The translations under genes were made by a program, and so were the position numbers. Positions 1 to 7,874 of a stretch of DNA of 64,000 nt are shown in pieces; position 1 is the stretch's first letter; every line of letters starts with the position of its first letter. Source of the stretch: Thiomicrorhabdus sp965602805 (GTDB lineage: Bacteria > Pseudomonadota > Gammaproteobacteria > Thiomicrospirales > Thiomicrospiraceae); assembly GCA_965602805.1 (NCBI GenBank), contig CBFCZK010000006.1, positions 83,452-147,451 of the forward strand. The letters run 5' to 3'. The notes beneath the pieces are model-generated. The model made no database searches, was not told where the DNA came from, and saw only the letters and a list, made by a program, of their open reading frames with translations.

Positions 1-1047
1 TATTTTTAGGTTAACTTCTGGCTCTCTTGATTCAGGAAAAAACACTATTGATCTTTCTTTATCCTTCTTAATATTTCGAGAAAACATTTTTACTGCAACA
101 TCTTCATCAAAAACAAAATCTATCGATTCATTTTTATAAAGTTTTTGTAAATATTCTTTTGCCTTAGAACTTGTACAATAAAATTTATCTCCCACTAAAC
201 CACCGGGCATTCTATAAGAATATTCTAATCCATGCGGTATACAAACACACCGAATACCATATTTCCTACATAGTCTCTTTTCAACAAGCGCAAACCTATC
301 TTCTTTATTTCCCGTATAGTACGTATCAAATTTTCGGTGTTTGAACAGTTCGTGTAAATAAAACTCAAAATTACATTTATGGGCAATACGCTTTGCATAA
401 AAATACAGTACATATCCAGACAAGCCAATTCCAACTGTATTTTTTGTATCGATAATAATTCTGAAAAAGTCTACCAATGAGCAAAATGGAACATATCCCA
501 AACTGGGTATTTTTTTAAAAAAACCTACAATAGAATACAGGCTACTGCTCTTTGAATTATTAAAAGCAAAGCTATCAGTTAAAAAAACAACCCCATCTTT
601 CTCCAAAAACTGCATTTTTTGATAAGCAGCAGGTGCTCTTACTACCGTTACAGATTCTTCTCTGAGCTTTTGCACACGATTAACTTTTCTAAATTTATAA
701 ATTGTATATATAGGAATTAATAAAGAAGATACAAACACAATAAAAAAAGATACTAAAAGATAAAACACACTCTTAAAATAAAAAGAAAAATAGTTACTCA
801 AGGGCATTGCAACATCAGCCCTTATAGCTGCTGCCTGCCACAAATTAGAGCCTAAGGCATCACATTTTTTTAACGTCAACATTTTATACTTTTCAAGTAA
901 GGGTATATAAAAATAAAGAAAAATCTCATTTATATAATCAGAATAGCCCTTACGTTTTCTTGAAATGGAGTTTATTTCTTCTACAAAAGATAAATTACTA
1001 TCTACTGCAGAGTTACAACTATCATCATTTAGTTCCTGATTATGCAT
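1..1047 (-). CDS. Partial surface-polysaccharide protein, possible glycosyltransferase
   Basis: An open frame of 349 codons starts at ATG (1047) and is still open at the left edge of the window, so only the N-terminal part is seen. There is one strongly hydrophobic segment near residues 100-125 (FYLLVSFFIVFVSS), then a soluble region. Around residues 280-290 it reads GIRCVCIPHGLEYSYRMPGG. A histidine-glycine after a hydrophobic strand, followed by a predicted Rossmann-like segment (IVFFPESREP), resembles the second half of GT-B type sugar transferases, but I do not recognise a family. It is the last visible gene of the leftward EPS operon, about 100 bp after the polymerase gene. The DNA is very AT-rich, like its wzx/wzy neighbours. 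Coding status is well supported by the long open frame; function is inference. Confidence 0.7.
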   Translation of the reverse strand, partial: MHNQELNDDSCNSAVDSNLSFVEEINSISRKRKGYSDYINEIFLYFYIPLLEKYKMLTLKKCDALGSNLWQAAAIRADVAMPLSNYFSFYFKSVFYLLVSFFIVFVSSLLIPIYTIYKFRKVNRVQKLREESVTVVRAPAAYQKMQFLEKDGVVFLTDSFAFNNSKSSSLYSIVGFFKKIPSLGYVPFCSLVDFFRIIIDTKNTVGIGLSGYVLYFYAKRIAHKCNFEFYLHELFKHRKFDTYYTGNKEDRFALVEKRLCRKYGIRCVCIPHGLEYSYRMPGGLVGDKFYCTSSKAKEYLQKLYKNESIDFVFDEDVAVKMFSRNIKKDKERSIVFFPESREPEVNLKI

Positions 1048-1150
1048 AATACACTTTATAATTTATCCCAAACCCTCGAATGGCTTAAACAATCTATTCC
1101 CGAAAGAAATATTAAAGAGCGAAATATCTAGAGTAGACAATACTTACTCT

Positions 1151-2335
1151 TTATCTCAACTTTATTCGACGAGTTTTACTAAACAAAGCCAATACTAATT
1201 TATATAAAAAATAAGCCAATAGAAAAGTAATAAATAACCTTATTAACCTGGCATCCAGCACCCCTCCCCTAACAAATTGAACGGCATTGACTCCACAATA
1301 AATTAGAAAGAAATTCAAATAACTCTTTTTTCGATTAAAGAGGGCTTTAGCAAAAAAATATACATAAAGAAAATAGAAAACGGGTACAAACAATAAGGAG
1401 AGTAAGCCAATATTAAGAATAGACCCACCATAAATACCAAAAGTCTGTGTCGTCCCCCTTGCGGCAACTTCTGGATACACTTCCCTTGTTTCCGCATTTG
1501 AAATCGGCTTATCAGGATAAATTGACCTAGGAAGCAGTAAATTTGATAAATCCTGAATCACACAGGTATAGCATGCCCCTTCTCTATACCAGTAATCAAT
1601 TGCATCATTAATTGCAAAAGCCTGGTTCATATCAGCTTCACTAGAACTAGTCTCCAAATATTCATTTACATTGGTAGAGCCGCTACGAAACAAAGTATTG
1701 TAGGCAAAAGAAGAAATAATCAGTACCGTGATTAACCCGCCAATAAAAAATATTTTTTTCCCATCCCAGACAACTGTATAAATCATGAAAAACAGTAATA
1801 GGTATGTAATTACATGCCCCCTGCCCCCTGTCGCCGCATTTATTAAAATCAGTAACAATATAATAAACATGGAAAATTTTGTAAAGCCGTGTAAATAGCT
1901 ATCATATAAAGCAACAAAAACCATTGCATACAAGAAATAGAATAACCAAGAGGTTCCTATTTTTGACTGAGAGTAAAAGGTATGATTGCTCAGATACACT
2001 TGTGATATGTCAAGCACACCAAACACCTTAAAAACTAAATACAGAAAAATAGCAATAGTGGCTACCAATAAAAACATATAACCTTGCCAGCCAATTGTCA
2101 GACCACTAGGACTTAAGTGGCTTTCCAATACACAGGCATTCGCTAGACTTCGACTTGAATACCTATAAAGCCACACAAACATTACCAGCATCATAAAATC
2201 TATACTTATGATAAAAAAAACAAACTCTTCAGGTAATGTCGACTCACCTTTAAATAAAGGTATATGAATAAAAACCACATCATAAGCAAGTAAAAACATA
2301 ATTGGGGATAAAAGAAGTGTAACTAATATCTTCAT
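1151..2335 (-). CDS. Wzy-type oligosaccharide repeat-unit polymerase
   Basis: A 394-aa integral membrane protein with about ten hydrophobic segments along its length. A long non-membrane loop in the second half (about residues 215-300) contains PRSIYPDKPIS. A periplasmic loop with a PR..YPDKP element is typical of oligosaccharide repeat-unit polymerases (Wzy/EpsG-like). These join lipid-linked repeat units on the outer face of the inner membrane. It lies 25 bp after the flippase gene in the same direction, the usual Wzx-Wzy pairing. Sequence conservation in this family is low, so the call rests on topology, the loop motif and context. The start at 2335 is an ATG and looks right. Confidence 0.75.
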   Translation of the reverse strand: MKILVTLLLSPIMFLLAYDVVFIHIPLFKGESTLPEEFVFFIISIDFMMLVMFVWLYRYSSRSLANACVLESHLSPSGLTIGWQGYMFLLVATIAIFLYLVFKVFGVLDISQVYLSNHTFYSQSKIGTSWLFYFLYAMVFVALYDSYLHGFTKFSMFIILLLILINAATGGRGHVITYLLLFFMIYTVVWDGKKIFFIGGLITVLIISSFAYNTLFRSGSTNVNEYLETSSSEADMNQAFAINDAIDYWYREGACYTCVIQDLSNLLLPRSIYPDKPISNAETREVYPEVAARGTTQTFGIYGGSILNIGLLSLLFVPVFYFLYVYFFAKALFNRKKSYLNFFLIYCGVNAVQFVRGGVLDARLIRLFITFLLAYFLYKLVLALFSKTRRIKLR

Positions 2336-2360
2336 AGTAAATTCAACATAATAAGCTCAT

Positions 2361-3671
2361 TCAGATTCTTCTCACCCAGAAAAAGATACCTTTGTTGCTT
2401 ATTACAACTAAAGCTTTCAATTCTTTATCCAAGTAATTTACTATATAATTCCCAGAAACTATTGCAATCAATGTTGAAATAGCAGCCCCTTCAATTCCAT
2501 ATTGAGGAATTAATAACATATTTAAAATAATATTAATAACTAGTGCTATAAAAGTTCTAAATGCAATTTTCTTCTCCATCCCCTCAACTGTTAAATAGCG
2601 AGCCGTCAGTGACCCAATTGCGGCAAAAGATGCTGACCACATAATAATCACAAATACAAATACCGTTTTAGGCTCAACAAACTCCGCACCAAATGCTAGA
2701 AAGATAATTTCATAACCAAATAATGTTGAGAAAATCGCGCCTACTGCAGCACTCCAAAACATAAAGCTGAACATCTGAGAAAGTTTTTTTTCATATTGCT
2801 CAGGCGTACTAGCCTTCAACTTTACAAGTACAGGTAATAATGAAGCGCTAATAATAGAAAAAATCATAATCCAACCTTCATAAATACGTGTTGCGGCTGA
2901 GTATAATCCCAAATCATATACACCTAGCATACTTTTTATCATTATCTGATCAACTCGCATATATAAAACAATCGCTAATGCAGACAGTACCATTGGCCAA
3001 GAGCTCTTTAACAAAGGTTTAACATAACTTTTATCAAATCTTATAAAAAAATTGGGCTGTTGCTTTAAACCGTGGGTTATTAATAAAAACAGTGCTATAA
3101 GTGCAAAATCTAAGGCAAAAGCAATCGTTAGAATCAATAAATCTACTTCTAAATAGACAAGGTAAACTTTAAATAATGAACTAATACCGAGCGCTACACT
3201 TTTAGCAATTGAACTGTATTTTGCCTGTACCTGACTCTGGAAGCTGTAGTCAACTACAAAAAATACCTGGGAGATAATACCTGATGCAATAATCCAAATA
3301 TATAGCCTAATTTCTGGATCATCTTCGACGAGTTGGGTTATAAACCACAAGACTACATACGATACGATGGCAAACACAAACATTAACCAAAAAGCAGTCC
3401 CCAAAATCACTGGTGTATTGTCTCTGTTTTTTGATAACTCTCTAACTAGAATTGAGTCCATTCCCAAACGACTCAATGCCATAAAAACGGAAACAATAGC
3501 CAATGCGTATGAAAGCACCCCAAAACTTTCAGGACCAATATAACGCGCAACATATACAGTAACAAAAACTGCCGAAATAACCCTAAGAAGATATTCGGAC
3601 AACATCCAAGATGAGTTTTTAAAGTACTTTATAAAGCTCTGACTAAGCATTAAATTTAGTTTTATCAACAT
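2361..3671 (-). CDS. Wzx-type polysaccharide flippase (MATE/PST superfamily)
   Basis: An inner-membrane protein of about 436 aa with 12 or more hydrophobic helices spread evenly. It opens with SSWMLSEYLLRVISAVFVTVYVARYIGPESFGVLSYALAI, the characteristic first helix pair of the polysaccharide transporter (PST/RfbX) family: AR.IGPE.FG..SYA. It should flip undecaprenyl-linked repeat units to the periplasm for the adjacent polymerase. The frame also permits an upstream TTG start at 3695 that would overlap the phosphatase gene by 14 bp. I prefer the ATG at 3671, which follows the phosphatase stop by about 10 bp. Family assignment is firm; the glycan carried is unknown. Confidence 0.85.
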   Translation of the reverse strand: MLIKLNLMLSQSFIKYFKNSSWMLSEYLLRVISAVFVTVYVARYIGPESFGVLSYALAIVSVFMALSRLGMDSILVRELSKNRDNTPVILGTAFWLMFVFAIVSYVVLWFITQLVEDDPEIRLYIWIIASGIISQVFFVVDYSFQSQVQAKYSSIAKSVALGISSLFKVYLVYLEVDLLILTIAFALDFALIALFLLITHGLKQQPNFFIRFDKSYVKPLLKSSWPMVLSALAIVLYMRVDQIMIKSMLGVYDLGLYSAATRIYEGWIMIFSIISASLLPVLVKLKASTPEQYEKKLSQMFSFMFWSAAVGAIFSTLFGYEIIFLAFGAEFVEPKTVFVFVIIMWSASFAAIGSLTARYLTVEGMEKKIAFRTFIALVINIILNMLLIPQYGIEGAAISTLIAIVSGNYIVNYLDKELKALVVISNKGIFFWVRRI

Positions 3672-3681
3672 ATAAACCGAT

Positions 3682-4347
3682 TTAAAAAAGATCAACCAAA
3701 TCAGAAATTTTACTAGAATTTTGAATTCTCTCTGTGTCCGTCCACTTCACCCAGTCTTCTACTTCAGTCCAATTGGTTAAAAACACAAAATCCAAATTTG
3801 CTCGAACTGCCGCTTGAAAATCATATTTACTATCACCAAAGAAAAGGGCCTGCTTTTGAATATTTCGATTATCTAATTCTCTCTCTAAGATAACATCCTT
3901 ATTATCAGGACTACCAAAGATACCACCATCAAACAGTTCAAAAAGCCCTCTTGCAGCAAAGACTTCTCGCAACTCATCTTGATCACCTCCAGACACAATC
4001 AGCCAATTTGCTTGGGGTGTCTGTTTACGGAGCTCTGTAAGGCCTAATGCAATATCACATTGCATCAAACCAGATTTTACTTTAGTAGCAAACTTTTCTA
4101 AAAGATTATCCAACAATGTCTTAGTAAGGGCTTGCTGTAAAATCTCTTTAATAAAATATTCAAACTTTAAATAACGTGAAATCCCGCCATTTTGGACATG
4201 ATAGTCAACTAAGGCCTGTGCTTTATCGTGACCAAAACTTAAAGTCGCGTCATAAAACGCCTGAGTTTTGACTTTATTGGAATTAAGAACAACCCCATCA
4301 CAATCAAACACCAAAGTTTGATATGAGCTTAAATCTAAACTCATCAT
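3682..4347 (-). CDS. HAD-superfamily phosphatase, probably acting on an EPS sugar phosphate
   Basis: A 221-aa HAD subfamily IA hydrolase. Motif I is visible near the N-terminus (VFDCDGVVLNS, nucleophile and acid/base Asp). A helical cap follows, then motif II (LIVSGGDQDE), a conserved Lys (DNKDV) and motif IV (FFGDSKYDFQAA). It overlaps the cytidylyltransferase gene (ATGATGA junction), and an AGGAG ribosome site lies within that gene's last codons, so the two are probably translationally coupled. In Kdo and nonulosonate pathways a HAD phosphatase removes phosphate from the 2-keto acid before CMP activation. I infer the same job here. It is not an obvious KdsC, which lacks this cap domain. Confidence 0.8.
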   Translation of the reverse strand: MMSLDLSSYQTLVFDCDGVVLNSNKVKTQAFYDATLSFGHDKAQALVDYHVQNGGISRYLKFEYFIKEILQQALTKTLLDNLLEKFATKVKSGLMQCDIALGLTELRKQTPQANWLIVSGGDQDELREVFAARGLFELFDGGIFGSPDNKDVILERELDNRNIQKQALFFGDSKYDFQAAVRANLDFVFLTNWTEVEDWVKWTDTERIQNSSKISDLVDLF

Positions 4348-5087
4348 CTGTTCTCCTGCACGGCTCTTAACGCCGCTTCAACTTTTTCGACATCCTCGGG
4401 TACGTCCACCGCTAAACTGCCTGGCTGAGTTTTAAACATACGAACCCCCTGATTCCACTCTAAGAAACGTAAAATTTCAATATCTTCAGACTGTTCAATG
4501 GTGCTTTTACGGCCAAACTGCCCATAATCTAATAGCTCTTGTCTGCTAAAGGCGTAAATACAAACCTGCTTGTAATACTCTGCAGGTGCGTATTTGGCAT
4601 CTTTAATCCCTGGAATAGCTTGACGGGACATATAAATCATTTGTGACTGCTCGGTAAAAATCACTTTTGGAATATTGATTGAATCTGGATCTTCATCCTC
4701 TGACAAAGCACAATAACCATTAATAACCTGATTAGGATGAGACCTCTTTTCTTCAATGGCATTCAAAATATCTTGGGGGGAGACCAATGGCTCATCCCCT
4801 TGAACATTCACATAGATATCCGCATCCACTTTCTCAGCCACTTCTGCCAAACGATCAGTTCCAGTTAGAGCCTGACCACAGGTCATAGTGACTTGAAAAC
4901 CAGCCTCTTTAACAACTTGAGCAATACGCTCATCATCGGTTGCTACATAAACGTTATCAGAACCTACAGCTTTAGCACTCAACTCTGCTACCCACAAAAT
5001 CATCGGTTTGCCTAACAGAGGGACTAGTGGCTTACCAGGATAGCGCGATGACTTATAGCGTGCAGGTATGATAACAATGGCTTTCAT
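4344..5087 (-). CDS. KdsB-like CMP-3-deoxy-ulosonate cytidylyltransferase
   Basis: A 247-aa nucleotidyltransferase of the KdsB/NeuA fold. It begins MKAIVIIPARYKSSRYPGKPL (the family's IPAR.xS.R.PGKPL nucleotide loop) and has VNVQGDEP at about residue 95, the metal/CTP site of 3-deoxy-manno-octulosonate cytidylyltransferases. It would activate a 3-deoxy-2-keto acid sugar as its CMP derivative. It sits between an aldolase and a HAD phosphatase, so it may serve a capsule-specific ulosonic acid rather than the LPS Kdo supply. KdsD and WaaA are encoded far away at 61-64 kb. The exact sugar cannot be told from the sequence. Confidence 0.85.
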   Translation of the reverse strand: MKAIVIIPARYKSSRYPGKPLVPLLGKPMILWVAELSAKAVGSDNVYVATDDERIAQVVKEAGFQVTMTCGQALTGTDRLAEVAEKVDADIYVNVQGDEPLVSPQDILNAIEEKRSHPNQVINGYCALSEDEDPDSINIPKVIFTEQSQMIYMSRQAIPGIKDAKYAPAEYYKQVCIYAFSRQELLDYGQFGRKSTIEQSEDIEILRFLEWNQGVRMFKTQPGSLAVDVPEDVEKVEAALRAVQENR

Positions 5088-5095
5088 AAAAATCC

Positions 5096-6721
5096 TTATT
5101 GAGTTAAAGCGTAAACGGACACGGTCGGAATTTCATATAAGGTTGGCGTAATAGACACCGTTGGTAAAGCACTAGGATGCTTTTGATAGAGGCTAAACAC
5201 TTCATCGGCTTCTTTTTTACGAAGATCATCGGCACTATAGCCATCAAACCCCGCTAAATAAATCGCTTTAGCTTGCCCCGAAGTGGCAATGGCTAAAGCA
5301 TAAGCCACAACTAACGAGCTTGGAAGAGTGCAGCTGGTTTCTTCAAATGCAAACTGGTTTGATTGAATAGTCAATCCAAAATCAAGAGTAGGTTTTGTAC
5401 ATAATTCGTCCTTAACATCATCTGGCAACATGTGAAACGGAGTTGCTAAGGGTTGGGACAATATTACATGCTCTGCACAATCCGCTAACAATCTAACCGG
5501 ATGACACGCTGCACGAATATCAATCAGCGATTCATTAACATTCTTTTGTGTATTTAACGCAATGACATAAGGCTGTTTCAATTGAATAAACGCTTCAATG
5601 GCTTTTCGGTGCTGCTTAACACTTGGTCCCGCCCCTAAAATAATGATTTCTCTCCCTGCCAGAACTTGTGCAGGTTGCCACGAGCCCGTTGGCTCACCAG
5701 AGAAGAAATGTCTAGCAGCTTTCAAGGTGCTTAAATTAAAACGCTTACCACCTTCCGTTTTAAGATGGTCAATCACCGCGATAATATCTTCATCGTCATA
5801 TCGACTGTCACCCATCATTTCCTGGACATAAGAAGGATGAATGCCATATTTTCCAGCCAGATAGTAATAAGAATTGCTCCCCCAACCATAATGCTTTTGC
5901 AGGCTATCAAAGTGCTTACGAATCACCTCAAATAAGGACGTAATATTTCCTGGCTTGTTCCACCGCGTTTGCAGTTCAATCGCCAGGTATTCGGTTTTTA
6001 CGTTCCCAGGGCCGCGCCCCATCCCTGTTACAGTCGCATCAATCCATTGCACTCCTTCATCAATCGCCCTTAACGAGTTCGCTAATGCGTTACCCATATT
6101 ATCATGAGTATGAATGCCTAAAGCACCTGTCCAAGCCATCTTAAAAGTTTGAACAATTCGAGAAACATCGTCAGGAACCAAGCTTCCCATACTATCAGCG
6201 AAATAAAGTACATCTATAGGATATTGACAGGCTTTTTGAGCCAAATGAATAATTTCTTTTTCATCACAGTCAGCAATTTGCATCAAATTAAACCCAACCT
6301 GATACCCCTTCGATTTCAGCCAATTGGCAGCAGGTAAGCAAGCTTCAAACTGACTTACATGACATGCCACTCGTACTAAAGTAACAGGCGAGCTTTTTGC
6401 CTCTACAAACAACTTCTCAAGAACAGCTTCCAACCCGTCTGTGTCTTCAACTAATTCACTGCCATTCAGCATCACACCGATTTTATTCTGTAACCATTCT
6501 GGAATGTCTAAATCGTTTAAAAAAGAATCTGTACTATAAGCATACCCCCCCTTAAACCCCTGAGCTTTTAATGAACGGAAGCCAATCTCAAGATAATCTA
6601 CTTTCAATACAGCCATTGCCCGAAAATAATCATAAACCAACTTATCCTCAAAGTCCCAAGCATTGTAATACCCGCCATCCCTAAGAGTACAGTCTAAAAG
6701 CTTTATATTCTTTATCTTCAT
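5096..6721 (-). CDS. HMGL-like (DRE-TIM) aldolase with extra C-terminal domain
   Basis: A 541-aa two-domain protein. Residues about 5-270 form a pyruvate carboxyltransferase/HMG-CoA lyase type TIM barrel. The opening LLDCTLRDGG carries the Asp-Arg pair of the DRE-TIM active site, HTHDNMGNA provides metal-binding histidines, and TGMGRGPGNVKTE is the glycine-rich loop near the barrel end. Relatives include 4-hydroxy-2-oxovalerate aldolase, isopropylmalate synthase and HMG-CoA lyase. From about residue 355 a second domain starts with IIILGAGPSVKQHR, resembling the Rossmann-like MptE/DUF115 fold. The ATG directly follows the upstream stop (TAAATG). Its position before CMP-transferase and phosphatase genes suggests it makes or cleaves a 2-keto-3-deoxy sugar acid. 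The enzyme class is well supported, the substrate is not. Confidence 0.75.
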   Translation of the reverse strand: MKIKNIKLLDCTLRDGGYYNAWDFEDKLVYDYFRAMAVLKVDYLEIGFRSLKAQGFKGGYAYSTDSFLNDLDIPEWLQNKIGVMLNGSELVEDTDGLEAVLEKLFVEAKSSPVTLVRVACHVSQFEACLPAANWLKSKGYQVGFNLMQIADCDEKEIIHLAQKACQYPIDVLYFADSMGSLVPDDVSRIVQTFKMAWTGALGIHTHDNMGNALANSLRAIDEGVQWIDATVTGMGRGPGNVKTEYLAIELQTRWNKPGNITSLFEVIRKHFDSLQKHYGWGSNSYYYLAGKYGIHPSYVQEMMGDSRYDDEDIIAVIDHLKTEGGKRFNLSTLKAARHFFSGEPTGSWQPAQVLAGREIIILGAGPSVKQHRKAIEAFIQLKQPYVIALNTQKNVNESLIDIRAACHPVRLLADCAEHVILSQPLATPFHMLPDDVKDELCTKPTLDFGLTIQSNQFAFEETSCTLPSSLVVAYALAIATSGQAKAIYLAGFDGYSADDLRKKEADEVFSLYQKHPSALPTVSITPTLYEIPTVSVYALTQ

Positions 6722-7582
6722 TTATTCTACCGTTACTGACCTGGCTAAATTTCTAGGTTGATCCACATCGGTACCTTTAATCAGTGCCACATGATAGCTG
6801 AGTAACTGCAAGGCAATATTAAAGGTGATGGGTGCGGTGATGCGACCTACATTGGTGGTGGTTTTGACGACTTTAAAACCGGGCTCGGAGCTTATATTGG
6901 ACTTTTCGTCTTCAAAGACGATCATTTGGCCACCGCGTGCGTTGACTTCTTGTAGATTGGATTTTAACTTCTCTAAAAGATCATCATGCGGGGCAATTGC
7001 GACTACTGGAATATGTTCATCAATTAAGGCTAGTGGACCGTGTTTTAATTCGCCTGCGGGATAGGCTTCTGCATGGATGTAACTGATTTCTTTAAGCTTT
7101 AATGCCCCTTCCATGGCGATTGGATACATGGTGCCTCGACCTAAGAACAAGGCACTATTTTTATCGGCGAAGGTTTTGGCTATTTCCATGATTTGATCTT
7201 CATGTGCTAAGGCATTTTTGACCAGGCCTGGTAGCTTTTGTAGACCTTTTACAATAGTGATTTCGCGTTTTTCACTCATCAAGCCTTTTGTTTTACCTAC
7301 GCAAGTGAGTAGTAACGCTTGGTACTCTTGCTGTTTTAGCGCTACAAATCGCTCGGTAAGCTTTAGGCGTTCGGCCAAACCTTGCGGCGTGAGTACGTAG
7401 CGGTAGCCCAGTTTATTATCACTGGCGGCAAACCGCTCGGCCTTGACCCAACCTTTCTCTATTACCGCCTTTAGCACGTAATTGGCTTTACCAATACTGC
7501 AGCCAATTTTTTTGGCTAAGGCTCTTTGGTTGGCCTCTGTCGGTGCATGTTGTAGTGCTTTAAGCACACTTTCTGTTTGCAT
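6722..7582 (-). CDS. Chimera: MarR-type EPS regulator fused to GlmS C-terminal third
   Basis: A 286-aa ORF of two unrelated parts. Residues about 1-88 are a winged helix-turn-helix of the EPS-associated MarR type (RALAKKIGCSIGKANYVLKAV, then a wing and GLAERLKLTERF). Residues about 89-286 match the last third of glucosamine-6-phosphate synthase, including the second SIS domain (LKEISYIHAEAYPAGELKHG) and the native C-terminus DQPRNLARSVTVE. The intact glmS is at 43752-45686. The shared DNA is similar but clearly diverged, mostly at synonymous positions, and the match ends abruptly at about 7335. The glutaminase domain is missing, so it cannot be a GlmS. Whether the regulator half works with this tail is unknown. 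It heads the EPS operon and has a plausible promoter upstream. Confidence 0.75.
   Translation of the reverse strand: MQTESVLKALQHAPTEANQRALAKKIGCSIGKANYVLKAVIEKGWVKAERFAASDNKLGYRYVLTPQGLAERLKLTERFVALKQQEYQALLLTCVGKTKGLMSEKREITIVKGLQKLPGLVKNALAHEDQIMEIAKTFADKNSALFLGRGTMYPIAMEGALKLKEISYIHAEAYPAGELKHGPLALIDEHIPVVAIAPHDDLLEKLKSNLQEVNARGGQMIVFEDEKSNISSEPGFKVVKTTTNVGRITAPITFNIALQLLSYHVALIKGTDVDQPRNLARSVTVE
7221..7232. repeat. Recurrent palindrome ACCAGGCCTGGT (in glmS fragment)
   Basis: Perfect copy homologous to the one at 44251. It is conserved although surrounding synonymous sites have diverged. Confidence 0.9.
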
Positions 7583-7667
7583 TCGTTATGCCTGTTTACG
7601 CTTATTAACACCTGCTAACACTTAACTGGATGGGCGCTTTAATTGCTTGGTCTTGTTCAAGCGGTGA

Positions 7668-7696
7668 ACTATACATAAATTGACATATTTTTACAA
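7668..7696 (-). promoter_or_regulatory. Putative sigma-70 promoter of the EPS operon
   Basis: Read leftward, TTGTAA (-35, 7691-7696) and TATAGT (-10, 7668-7673) are separated by 17 bp. They lie about 85 bp before the ATG of the MarR-GlmS chimera. No other good promoter was seen between the recombinase module and the EPS genes. Confidence 0.4.
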
Positions 7697-7726
7697 TTTA
7701 TAGATTCATTAAATAAGTACTTTTTA

Positions 7727-7751
7727 GTACCTAGGTGACTTAACTAGGTAC
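7727..7751. repeat. 8-bp inverted repeat GTACCTAG-9-CTAGGTAC
   Basis: A perfect 8-bp dyad with a 9-bp spacer. It lies in the 292-bp gap between the last recombinase gene and the EPS regulator gene, with a further GTAC 8 bp before it. It is about 30 bp upstream of the putative EPS promoter. It could be an operator for the MarR-type regulator or a recombinase core site. The rest of the gap (7583-7874) holds the putative promoter and nothing else I can name. Confidence 0.5.
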
Positions 7752-7874
7752 AGAGAGTGTATCCACTCCAGTTCGAAACCTTGTGGTTAAACTATTTAGC
7801 TGAGTTAGAGAAAAATCTAGATATAAAAAAGTGTTGATACCCACTTTTGGCGTTAAAATTTGAACGCACTCATG

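Noticed and set aside
225..434. 69-aa minus-strand ORF near the left edge
   Set aside because: It lies inside the longer open frame 1-1047 in a different phase and has no independent support.
7760..7785. tRNA-like CCAGTTCGAAACC near the left end of the recombinase module
   Set aside because: Shares only TTCGAA with the tRNA-Val fragment and cannot form a T-arm, so not accepted as the second attachment site.
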